From contig CAZWRV010000036.1 of assembly GCA_964636325.1 (NCBI GenBank), positions 1 through 59,924 on the forward strand: a stretch of 59,924 nt of DNA, given 5' to 3'. Made by a program: the position numbers and the translations under genes. This document shows positions 53,901-59,924 of the stretch, piece by piece. Below the pieces are notes generated by a model. That model was not told the origin of the DNA. It saw only the letters and a list, made by a program, of their open reading frames with translations, and ran no database searches. This DNA comes from CAZWRV01 sp964636325. Lineage in GTDB: Bacteria > Verrucomicrobiota > Lentisphaeria > Victivallales > GWF2-50-93. Each line of letters opens with the position of its first letter. Position 1 is the stretch's first letter.

Positions 53901-56900
53901 CGCAGTCTCCGCCGCGGGCTGGACGGGAAATTCCAGCACGGTTGCGAGACCTGTAAGGAGTTCCTGCGCCTCCAGCTTCCAAGTGCCGGGGTTTTCAAGC
54001 CGCGGAACCGTGAAGTGCTCCACATCGCACGCACCCGCAAAGATTTGCGAACGTTCATTGCCTGCAGCGTCGGACAATTTTAAACGTATAGGAACCGGAC
54101 CCATGGATTTGCCGGACTTGTCGGTGACTTCGGCCGTGTAGACAAGCTCCTCTCCGGCGCGGGGGGCCGCCGCAATCTTCGCGCAGATATTCCCTGGCGG
54201 CGTCTTGTAGAGAGCCAGGATGGTGGTCGGTTCCGTGATCAGATCGACCTTGACCAGAGTGCGGCCGTCCTTGGCCTCTGGGGCGATATCCTTCTGCTTC
54301 ACGATATCCCGCACCTGCCAGCCTGTCCCATCCAGGCTGACCGGAAGACACTCGACCGGCTCGAAAACGCTCGAGGAAGCGTCCTTCTTGTCGGCGATCA
54401 AGAAAATATAGCGGACGGACGGAGTATCCATCGCCAGGACTATCGCACGCTCAGGATCCGTAGTCGCGAGAGCTGGAACACCGGCCCTGGCCAGCGCCTC
54501 CGAAAGCGGCGTCCTCCAATTGTCCAGGAATTCCTTCCACATTTCATTGTGTATGGTCTGGGCGAATCCGCTGAATTCCCATATGTTCTTGACGGGCACT
54601 GGGACTTCGATCGCGCCGGAAATCTTGACCGCGCAGTTGGCTGCGGTTATGAGTTTTCCTCCGTGTTTCTGGAAGGCGTTTACGGCTTCGATGACCTTCG
54701 GTTCCAACGGCTGCCCCTGGCGCCCGATCAGCAGGACCTTGACCGTGTCCGGGATCGCGCCTTTTGAAAGGATCGTATCGTCGCTCAGCACCGCCGGAGC
54801 GTAGCCGAGGCGAGTGAGATGGTAATAAAGAGCATGGACATCGTAGTAGGCGCGGCCTTGGAAAGTCTGTTCCGCCTGAGTTGTGAGGATGGCGAGGCGT
54901 CCGTCGGGTACGGCATGCTCCGTCAATGCGCCATAGCTCTGGAGAAGCCGCATCGCCTTGCCGCGGCGGGCGAGTTCCGCGTTGCCGTTGCCGGCCTGCA
55001 TCGGGAATCCGCCGCCCTCCATTCCGCGGGCGAAGGCCTGGAACAGGCTTTTTGCGTTGCTTTCGGCGGACATGCCCCAGCAGACCGTAAGCCATGTCGG
55101 CATGCCGGGGGCGCTGCCTTTGATCCAGTCGGTCGCGAAGGCCGACGACATCGGCCAGTCGCCGTAATCTGTGTAACTCTCATAGCAGGCGGCGTTCATA
55201 TCGTTGAAAAGATGCTTCGCGGGCTTGCCTTCGGCGTCATGGCCGGCGTTTTCGAAAAGCGTGCAGGCCAGATCGGGGCGGACGGCGCGGACGGCATCGT
55301 TGTAAAGCTTGTTGTGGACGCCGAATCCCAGCTTGAACGTCTCGTTCCGGTTCGCGACTGCCGCGCGCATTATCGCCAGCGCCGCGTCTCGTTTCAGCGG
55401 ATCGTCCGAGAACTTGTCCTTCTTGTACTGATCCAACTGCTCCTTTGTCGGCGCCTTGAAACCGGCCTTCACCACGTTTTCCATGAGGACGCGGTTGCGG
55501 TCGCCGACGTGCGCATCGCACGGAACGCCTCCTTCCGCATAGCCGAAGAGCGCCGGGAACCAGGAATAGTTGACGCCGCCGAAGGAAGGGTAGTCGGCGG
55601 TCTGCTGTGCAAAGACCTGCATGTGCTTAATCATCCTGTCGACCGAGGGCTTGTAGCTGTGGTGGTAGGAAAGGGTTTCAAGATACAAGCCTGCTCCGCG
55701 GAGCGGTGTGAGATCTATATGTCTGATGCCGTACATGAGCATTCTTTCCAGAAGAAGGTCGTTCTCCTGACGCTTCAGCGCAAGCTCCTGCGGAAGTTCA
55801 GGGGTTTTTACTGCCTTGTTCAAGTCGATGACTGGCATGAAAGTGTCCAATGTGCTGCGGTGGCCTGTGGCCGTGGCCATTTCAATACCGGCCTCTTGCA
55901 AGGTCTTTAGGCCGGCCTCGTCGGTCGGCCAGCATTCTGTGCATCCGCTCATAGTGTGGACGAAGAACGGGCTTTTCTTTTCCATCCGGATCAGCTTGAA
56001 CGGGAGGTCTTCGCATTTTCCTACTGCCGCATTCAGGCTCAGCTTGTAGTCGCCGGGCGGCAAATCCTCCATTCGGACCGTGAATGTCCGGGAGTCGAAA
56101 CGCACCTCCTTTACTGCGGGCAGTTTTATTTGTGCTAATTCAACAGGCTTGCCGCCCCCTTCGGGAACTGCGGAGATAGCAGCATCTCCCCCTGCAGAGC
56201 CGCGCGGCACGAAAACATAGAATACCGGCGTTTCCGACTGTTCGAAAACGGTTCGGCCGCGGTGGGACGCGAGGAAGAGTTTGTCCGGGGCTGGCGCGGC
56301 CAAAGGCTCGGCCGCGGCAGTCGCCGTTCCTGATTTTACTGTCAAACAGAATCCTTCCTTGGTCTGGGCGACGCCGGGGGGAAGCGCGCCAGAGGGAGCT
56401 ATCGATCCGTCCGGCTTGACTTGGAAGCCGCCCATGCTGGAGGCATATTCGGCGCCCACGGGCAGCCAGATCACAAGCGGGCAGAAATTGCCTTCCTTGC
56501 GCAGAAGGCTTTCGCCCTTGGATGATACACCCACAGGCGACGGTTCCGGACGGCCGTCGGAATTCACCGCCTCGAACTTGACAGGGGCGCACAGTATCTT
56601 GACGACTGAACCTTCAACCTTGATCGCAGGATGCGTTGAAACCACCGTGCCGTTCTTCATCGACAAAGGGATGTCGCCGGGGGTCAGTTTTACCGAGCCC
56701 TCGGCCAGCGGCGCCTTGCCGTGTGAGGGATATTCCATCTCAACTTCCACCCCTTCGGTCTCCTCCTTGAATGAAGGGGCGATCACATCCGAGCCTCCGA
56801 GCCGGAAGCGCACCGGAAATGTCTCGGCCGAGATCAGGCCGGGAACCGTCCGCCAAAGGATACTGTCGTCGATGCTCTTCGAAGGGTCGGACGCCTTGAC

Positions 56901-57065
56901 CAGGCGGAACTCCACCGTCTGTCCGGCCTCGCCTAGCGCAGTTCCGCCCTGCGCCTTCTCGGACTTCTCGTCAAGCAGATTGTCAAGCTCTTCATCCGCG
57001 GCGGACAAAGCCAGGCCGAGGGCCGCAAGCACCGGAAGCAACAGCAAGATCCGGAAAATCTTCAT
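50943..57065 (-). CDS. Giant secreted multidomain protein (glycosidase-like barrel, GATase-like, beta-propeller, F5/8-type domain)
   Basis: 2040 residues. A signal peptide (about 1-22) is followed by two beta domains (to about 355), then a TIM-barrel-like region (about 360-720; FFVHTMSGCTECWPTDEAG, EAGIEMATATGHRSTLD), an alpha/beta segment like a beta-galactosidase trimerisation/GATase domain (about 720-835; DTVKVLLIGRQGQPLEPKV), a linker with Ala/Pro, a PQQ/WD-like beta-propeller (about 1290-1760; GKAVVLLNGKKDN, DGKLAAFAFTS), and a C-terminal F5/8-type (discoidin-like) domain (about 1900-2040; RGAWLTVDFGQPAEF). It is likely surface-attached and binds or degrades glycans. AAGGTGG lies five bases before ATG 57065. 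Confidence 0.8.
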   Translation of the reverse strand: MKIFRILLLLPVLAALGLALSAADEELDNLLDEKSEKAQGGTALGEAGQTVEFRLVKASDPSKSIDDSILWRTVPGLISAETFPVRFRLGGSDVIAPSFKEETEGVEVEMEYPSHGKAPLAEGSVKLTPGDIPLSMKNGTVVSTHPAIKVEGSVVKILCAPVKFEAVNSDGRPEPSPVGVSSKGESLLRKEGNFCPLVIWLPVGAEYASSMGGFQVKPDGSIAPSGALPPGVAQTKEGFCLTVKSGTATAAAEPLAAPAPDKLFLASHRGRTVFEQSETPVFYVFVPRGSAGGDAAISAVPEGGGKPVELAQIKLPAVKEVRFDSRTFTVRMEDLPPGDYKLSLNAAVGKCEDLPFKLIRMEKKSPFFVHTMSGCTECWPTDEAGLKTLQEAGIEMATATGHRSTLDTFMPVIDLNKAVKTPELPQELALKRQENDLLLERMLMYGIRHIDLTPLRGAGLYLETLSYHHSYKPSVDRMIKHMQVFAQQTADYPSFGGVNYSWFPALFGYAEGGVPCDAHVGDRNRVLMENVVKAGFKAPTKEQLDQYKKDKFSDDPLKRDAALAIMRAAVANRNETFKLGFGVHNKLYNDAVRAVRPDLACTLFENAGHDAEGKPAKHLFNDMNAACYESYTDYGDWPMSSAFATDWIKGSAPGMPTWLTVCWGMSAESNAKSLFQAFARGMEGGGFPMQAGNGNAELARRGKAMRLLQSYGALTEHAVPDGRLAILTTQAEQTFQGRAYYDVHALYYHLTRLGYAPAVLSDDTILSKGAIPDTVKVLLIGRQGQPLEPKVIEAVNAFQKHGGKLITAANCAVKISGAIEVPVPVKNIWEFSGFAQTIHNEMWKEFLDNWRTPLSEALARAGVPALATTDPERAIVLAMDTPSVRYIFLIADKKDASSSVFEPVECLPVSLDGTGWQVRDIVKQKDIAPEAKDGRTLVKVDLITEPTTILALYKTPPGNICAKIAAAPRAGEELVYTAEVTDKSGKSMGPVPIRLKLSDAAGNERSQIFAGACDVEHFTVPRLENPGTWKLEAQELLTGLATVLEFPVQPAAETAARPAAAAAGDVHVVDERLLEMFARRQGELLIILEPGQEKLLPVAQEMEKKLAAAGAKPRLWQVKPEEFDTIPVRWYPRSADSERLKLVDDGKLIGYRGNMKPYIDKKTRSHVPERGGYEEIEPLWMVGKDCVIFSGGRLCESLKAVSSWMNTPNVPGRGQARLLVALSPFNADRHALALLANDQGGIQKAAERIEKAYADRDKKAASQAANSAKVPVAWTLQCDKSAPQPLACDYAGFTPLRRIERLLAAPDGKAVVLLNGKKDNAVFVDAAGKVAATVALDGPSTYDRIDSRGNLWHYRRVPLAKNEAWHYATHHAVPVECIAPDGKIVQEFEAFRGETESTPCEWSFENSFPVAPDGKGALLGRKGGMFYGKFGDINWKRYDDIPYVKREYEVRTGRFPVAVTFSSDGTCAFFTMDCRPRTGGMGVPSPRPTASESVLMDLTTGKELWHLRDDDPSAATYATATGFAAVADKGVATAITDIMGTVFIVGGDGNIIFKKGAGAKPVGNEGPKTPIGGVGTCISADGKLAAFAFTSKLLLVKGAEAKEIPLPGVCSLAMSPDGSITVAGLADGSIQAFKPDGSQSWSRPPEGVAPAVAVTAADQTLAAISTGELVTLGPDGKEIRRVNVAAEADKEKHAPAKSADFKAIPKPREYYGPGTLALAKRMLKAEKIAGWQPPAGNGKMLYELTFFPVGAPVDLKAAPEVKDCFLHVVYRRPPENKSIQISTRGKDGNETFILDLPTPEYREVDIPIRGPNAGATVKTDGPADFAEISLWKMEWPGQNRAYVKQPGTGLSDAGAGIIGEEDGGKKGEGELDSQNAADMLDGNEKASAGAMKECNIWLFNTDPDQVAGCWLKPRLSPLDAVDGKRFGNGKTTPWASSGGKYAPYRGAWLTVDFGQPAEFAMIATYDYANRQSEVGLNLEIFSGYSDPKDLTSGQVITGKIGNDQFWNLFPLKKGTKIQILGAHTFTEKGTCGLSEVEAYK

Positions 57066-57089
57066 GTAAACCACCTTAATTATTTAAAT

Positions 57090-57180
57090 TCCAAGGCGTC
57101 CAAGCACCAAATCCCAATTATACTCCTTTAGCGTGAAAATTTACATTTTGACGAGCAAGATTTGGGATTGGGTTTTAGGA
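57090..57180. repeat. AT-rich CCAA-type inverted repeat, copy 3
   Basis: AAATTCCAAGGCGTCCAAGC and CACCAAATCCCAAT at the left, GATTTGGGATTGGG at the right. It lies in the leader of the giant gene and overlaps its promoter block. Confidence 0.6.
57118..57146 (-). promoter_or_regulatory. Shared 29-nt block upstream of the giant gene
   Basis: Read on the minus strand it is the block of 46736-46764 with two changes (ATTTTCACGCTAAAGGAG and TATAA). A TATAAT -10-like element starts at its 3' end (57117-57122). Confidence 0.65.
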
Positions 57181-57285
57181 TACTTTCTCAAAAAGTTCTA
57201 GCGCAAAAGCGTGCATGTGTCTATGGAATTCATTGAATTTTGGGTTGCGGGCGAAGCCCGCCTTAGAACTTGGTATTTGCATCTG

Positions 57286-58074
57286 CTAATACACATCCCA
57301 TATGCAGTTGGGATCCGTCTCCAGTGTTCCATCTAGCTCCCTTGTTTTTACCGACCTGACGGAGCCGTCGAGTATAAGGCAGTTGGTTCCCATGTGGTAG
57401 TCGGCGAAGCCGCGGGTCCATGCGCCTGTGACTGCCATCCTGTTCATGTCCGGCTTGTGGACTTGCGGCGAAGGCCAGAATGTGCCGTCCTGGCGGGTCG
57501 GATAGCTTGTCTGCCTCGGATTCGCCTGGTTGTTGATGTATGCGTCCGCGCAATAGAGGCTGTTGTTGGGATCCTTCCATGCCTTGCCGGGCGTAATCGG
57601 CACTTCATGGTTCCAGTCGTTCCAGTTTGCCTGGTAAATGCCCATCTTCCAAGTCTTATATCCGCTGTAACACCCCTGGAACATGATACCTACGGACGGG
57701 CCGCTGCCCCTCTTGCATCCAGGACATTCGAAGACTCTCGTGTTTCCGTTCATATATTCGGAAAGCTGAAGCCACCAGTCATTGCAGTATACGGGCACGA
57801 ACTGCTCATAGTCCACTGAGTATGTCATCATGGCGACGCCGATCTGCTTCATGTTGCCCTGGCATACAGTCCTGCATGAGGTAATCCTGGCGTTCCTTAA
57901 CGCAGGAAGCAGCATTGCCGCGAGGATGGCGATTATGGCGATCACAACAAGCAGTTCGATAAGGGTGAAGGCTCTCGCCTTCGCCCAACTCACTGCGGGC
58001 ATATCGATGATCGTAAAAATTTTTCTGAGTGAAAAATTTTCCTCCTCGAGAAAGCGTTTTGTCTTCTTTCCCAT
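57286..58074 (-). CDS. Prepilin-type secreted protein (DUF1559-like)
   Basis: 262 residues. The leader is long (about 34 residues) before AFTLIELLVVIAIIAILAAM, the class III signal with Glu5; the mature domain has CRTVCQGNMKQIGVAMMTYS and paired Cys (CPGCKRGSG), and ends near HMGTNCLILDGSVRSV. A strong GGAGG lies eight bases before ATG 58074, so the long leader is real. It is followed by the giant gene's leader region and preceded by the GntR gene on the same strand, so the three may be co-regulated. Confidence 0.88.
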   Translation of the reverse strand: MGKKTKRFLEEENFSLRKIFTIIDMPAVSWAKARAFTLIELLVVIAIIAILAAMLLPALRNARITSCRTVCQGNMKQIGVAMMTYSVDYEQFVPVYCNDWWLQLSEYMNGNTRVFECPGCKRGSGPSVGIMFQGCYSGYKTWKMGIYQANWNDWNHEVPITPGKAWKDPNNSLYCADAYINNQANPRQTSYPTRQDGTFWPSPQVHKPDMNRMAVTGAWTRGFADYHMGTNCLILDGSVRSVKTRELDGTLETDPNCIWDVY

Positions 58075-58097
58075 GCTAAAACCTCCCCAAATTATGT

Positions 58098-59174
58098 TTA
58101 TGCTGTTTCCAGAGCTGGATATCTGTCCTCATTGACCGACGGCAGTTCCGACTCGAAGACGGCCGGGACTTTTTGGAGCATGGCGGTCTTCCTCCCCCCC
58201 CTCTGAGCCTCAAGGCACTTGATGTCACGGCGTATGAGATCCATGCAGTCCAGGCCTAGACGCGTCACCGGCACCGAAGACACAGGACGGTCTGGAAAGT
58301 TGCAGTGTGCAACGACGCCTAGGTCGTCCGGGAAACGGAGGCCGAGCTTTCCCAGCGCCTCGGTGGCCGTTTCAACAAGATGGTCGTCGTAGATTATCAT
58401 AGCGTCGGGACGCCTGTTTGCGGGTAGCTCCATGAGGACGAGCGCGGCCTGGTAGGCGGAGAAGGGACTCGTCGGGCTGCAGGCCTGAGTGAGGGCAGGA
58501 GCGCTGAGGCCGCGTTCAAGGAGATATGAGATTGACTCTTCCATCTCTTTGCGGTGCAGCCAGCTTCCGATCTGGGCGATCCTTTTCCTTCCCTGCGCGG
58601 CAAGAAAAGCGGCAGCCTTAACAAGAAACGACCTGTGGTCGAAGAATATCTGAGGAATGCTCTCATTTTCACTCCTGCTGTTGGATACCATTGGCAGCCC
58701 CGGCGCCTTGAGGACCGGCTTGTCCCAAAGCCCCTCGGGAGGAAACGGAAAAATAATTCCGGCAAGACGCCGGGCCTCCACATCCTCAAGTAGGCGCCTG
58801 TAGCCCTCGGAATCGATACTCCCGTGAGCATAACAGTAGAAGGAGAACTTGACATTCCCGTTTTCCACAAGCTTCATGGCCGCCCGCTGCATCGTGTGCG
58901 TGAAACGGGAGGCGGAAAACGGATTGTCGGACGCAAACCCGTAGTTGCATAGGTGCGGCGGCTCATCCATGACGAAAGTGCCTTCCGACCTGACCGCGCG
59001 GAGAAATCCGTCGCGGACAAGCACGTCGATCGCGTTCTGAACAGTCTGGCGGCTTACACCGAAACGGATCTGGAGCTCGTCACGTGTCGGAATACGGCTC
59101 TTCGGCGCAAGCCTGCCTTTGTAAATGTCCTCCCGCAACTCTTTTACAATCTGGCTTTTACGCCCGTTTCTCAT
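58098..59174 (-). CDS. GntR-type transcriptional regulator with sugar-binding-like sensor domain
   Basis: 358 residues. The winged helix (SQIVKELREDIYKGRLAPKSR..., TRDELQIRFGVSRQTVQNAIDVL) is of the GntR family; the sensor is LacI/PBP-like (LAGIIFPFPPEGLW, ESISYLLERGLSAP, DAMIIYDDHLVETATEAL, DLGVVAHCNFPD). It aligns with the regulator at 16317 from MRNGRK, so ATG 59174 is preferred over 59186 and TTG 59195. A perfect sigma-70 promoter and a dyad across its -10 suggest autorepression. Likely targets are the pseudopilin and giant gene downstream (inference). Confidence 0.88.
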   Translation of the reverse strand: MRNGRKSQIVKELREDIYKGRLAPKSRIPTRDELQIRFGVSRQTVQNAIDVLVRDGFLRAVRSEGTFVMDEPPHLCNYGFASDNPFSASRFTHTMQRAAMKLVENGNVKFSFYCYAHGSIDSEGYRRLLEDVEARRLAGIIFPFPPEGLWDKPVLKAPGLPMVSNSRSENESIPQIFFDHRSFLVKAAAFLAAQGRKRIAQIGSWLHRKEMEESISYLLERGLSAPALTQACSPTSPFSAYQAALVLMELPANRRPDAMIIYDDHLVETATEALGKLGLRFPDDLGVVAHCNFPDRPVSSVPVTRLGLDCMDLIRRDIKCLEAQRGGRKTAMLQKVPAVFESELPSVNEDRYPALETA

Positions 59175-59198
59175 ATATAAGTCCATGTGAAGCAATAA

Positions 59199-59230
59199 AA
59201 GTCTAGCATATTATATATAGTTATAGACTT
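59199..59230. promoter_or_regulatory. Candidate autoregulatory operator of the GntR gene
   Basis: Perfect dyad AAGTCTA (59199-59205) and TAGACTT (59224-59230), 18 bases apart, centred on the -10 element. Confidence 0.65.
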
Positions 59231-59238
59231 ATTGTCAA
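59210..59238 (-). promoter_or_regulatory. Consensus sigma-70 promoter of the GntR gene
   Basis: On the minus strand: TTGACA (59233-59238), 17-bp spacer, TATAAT (59210-59215). Both hexamers are perfect. Transcription would start near 59203. Confidence 0.85.
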
Positions 59239-59344
59239 GGAAACTACCTTGCTTATGCACGCAAATATCCGGGAACAATATTTGAATCAGTTTGATTTTG
59301 CGCCGTTGATCCGCAATATTTATTAATGGCATCAAGGTGGCAAA

Positions 59345-59924
59345 GTGAGGACGACATTGACTTTGGATGATGATGTGGCCAGGCATCTGCTCAGGCGCTC
59401 CTGCGGACAGCGCGGTGGATTCAAGCGGGTTGTCAACGAGACTTTGCGCCGTGGACTTGCCGCCGGAGATAAGCCATTGGCAAAGCCAGACCAATTTATT
59501 GTCAAGGCAAGTTCCTGCGGATTTCTGCCCGGAATCGATTATTTTAAGCTCACCCAGAGAATTACGCAGCGGGTTCTCTGTTTGCTCGCCGTCCTTGCCC
59601 TGGGATTCGGAACCGCCGTCACCGGAGATGTAGGACTCGGCCGCCACAAGAAGATATACGCCGTGCCGGTTCCTGGGAAAGTGGTCATCGACGGCAAACT
59701 CGACGACTGGGATCTTTCCGGCCAGATATTCATGTATGTGGTCTCCGAGACCAGCGAGATGCAGAGCGCGAAGTTCGCAATCATGTATGACGCCGACGCG
59801 CTTTACCTCAGCGGCGTCGTCAAAGACCCCTCGCCCATGATGAACAAGCATGATCCGAACGTCGACCCCGACAAGGCCTGGGACGCGGACGTCTGCCAGA
59901 TTTTCATGTCGATCGATCCGACCG
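59345..59924 (+). CDS. VapB-antitoxin-like N-terminus in frame with a secreted CBM9-like protein (partial)
   Basis: The frame from GTG 59345 (AAGGTGG upstream) runs to the window edge without a stop, 193 codons. Residues 1-70 read MRTTLTLDDDVARHLLRRS, FKRVVNETLRRGLA and a C-terminal GFLPGIDYFKLTQ, the ribbon-helix-helix VapB antitoxin with its toxin-binding tail. The next stretch RVLCLLAVLALGFGTAVTGD looks like a signal peptide, and from about 105 on comes VPVPGKVVIDGKLDDWDLSG, YDADALYLSGVVKDPSP, a CBM9-like domain of secreted Lentisphaerota proteins. No ATG begins the secreted part within this frame. Either a recent fusion or a truncated antitoxin gene read through. Confidence 0.65.
   Translation, partial: MRTTLTLDDDVARHLLRRSCGQRGGFKRVVNETLRRGLAAGDKPLAKPDQFIVKASSCGFLPGIDYFKLTQRITQRVLCLLAVLALGFGTAVTGDVGLGRHKKIYAVPVPGKVVIDGKLDDWDLSGQIFMYVVSETSEMQSAKFAIMYDADALYLSGVVKDPSPMMNKHDPNVDPDKAWDADVCQIFMSIDPT

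Noticed and set aside
1..59924. tRNA, rRNA and CRISPR signals
   Set aside because: No cloverleaf, rRNA-like segment or regularly spaced direct repeat was recognised by eye; a covariance search would be decisive.

Overview
The window looks like a piece of a PVC-superphylum chromosome, most likely Lentisphaerota (Victivallales-like); this is an inference from gene content. The clues are three orphan prepilin-type proteins with the FTLIELLVVIAII leader, two GntR-type sugar-sensor regulators, a high density of secreted or cytoplasmic glycoside hydrolases (GH78, GH116, GH29, a GH35/42-like enzyme, a sialate O-acetylesterase), a CBM9-like secreted protein, very large secreted multidomain proteins, and AT-rich CCAA-type intergenic repeats. 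No rRNA, tRNA, CRISPR array or intact insertion sequence was recognised.

Layout. 1-2.7 kb: end of a surface-polysaccharide cluster (O-antigen ligase end, methyltransferase, two GT2 glycosyltransferases, all overlapping). 2.75-4 kb: divergent NAD kinase coupled to a SpoU rRNA/tRNA methylase. 4.2-6 kb: consensus promoter, possible 33-codon leader ORF, and a TonB-like membrane anchor fused to a squalene-cyclase-type toroid. 6.1-15 kb: a long minus-strand gene string: two PilB/GspE ATPases, PilT, PilC/GspF, mannose-1-phosphate guanylyltransferase, CoaX, TrpF. 15-17.6 kb: a URO-D family protein divergent from a GntR regulator, followed by a collapsed gene. 17.6-30 kb: hydrolases (CocE-type, C1 cysteine peptidase, rhamnosidase, an M23-like protein, GH116) and a pseudopilin. 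30-34.3 kb: a two-component system and a sigma-54-driven amtB-glnK operon. 34.5-44 kb: Fic protein, RadC, pseudopilin, fucosidase, GT39-like membrane protein, DegT aminotransferase with two tandem amidohydrolase-fold proteins, and a truncated SGNH hydrolase. 44-46.7 kb: family-B DNA polymerase with a frameshifted small gene upstream. 46.8-59.9 kb: sialate esterase, a glycosidase bracketed by 67-bp inverted repeats, a 2040-residue secreted multidomain protein, a pseudopilin, a GntR regulator with a textbook promoter and dyad, and a VapB-antitoxin-like N-terminus running in frame into a secreted CBM9-like protein.

Themes. Glycan foraging is regulated locally: the sialate esterase and the giant protein share a 29-nt upstream block, with weaker versions upstream of the rhamnosidase and GH116. 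Nitrogen uptake (AmtB/PII) uses a sigma-54 promoter. The window is rich in palindromic repeats of at least three architectures, one of which lies in frame inside a coding sequence, and in decayed or fused genes (17.4, 29.3, 43.7, 46.4 and 59.3 kb), so recent rearrangement is likely.
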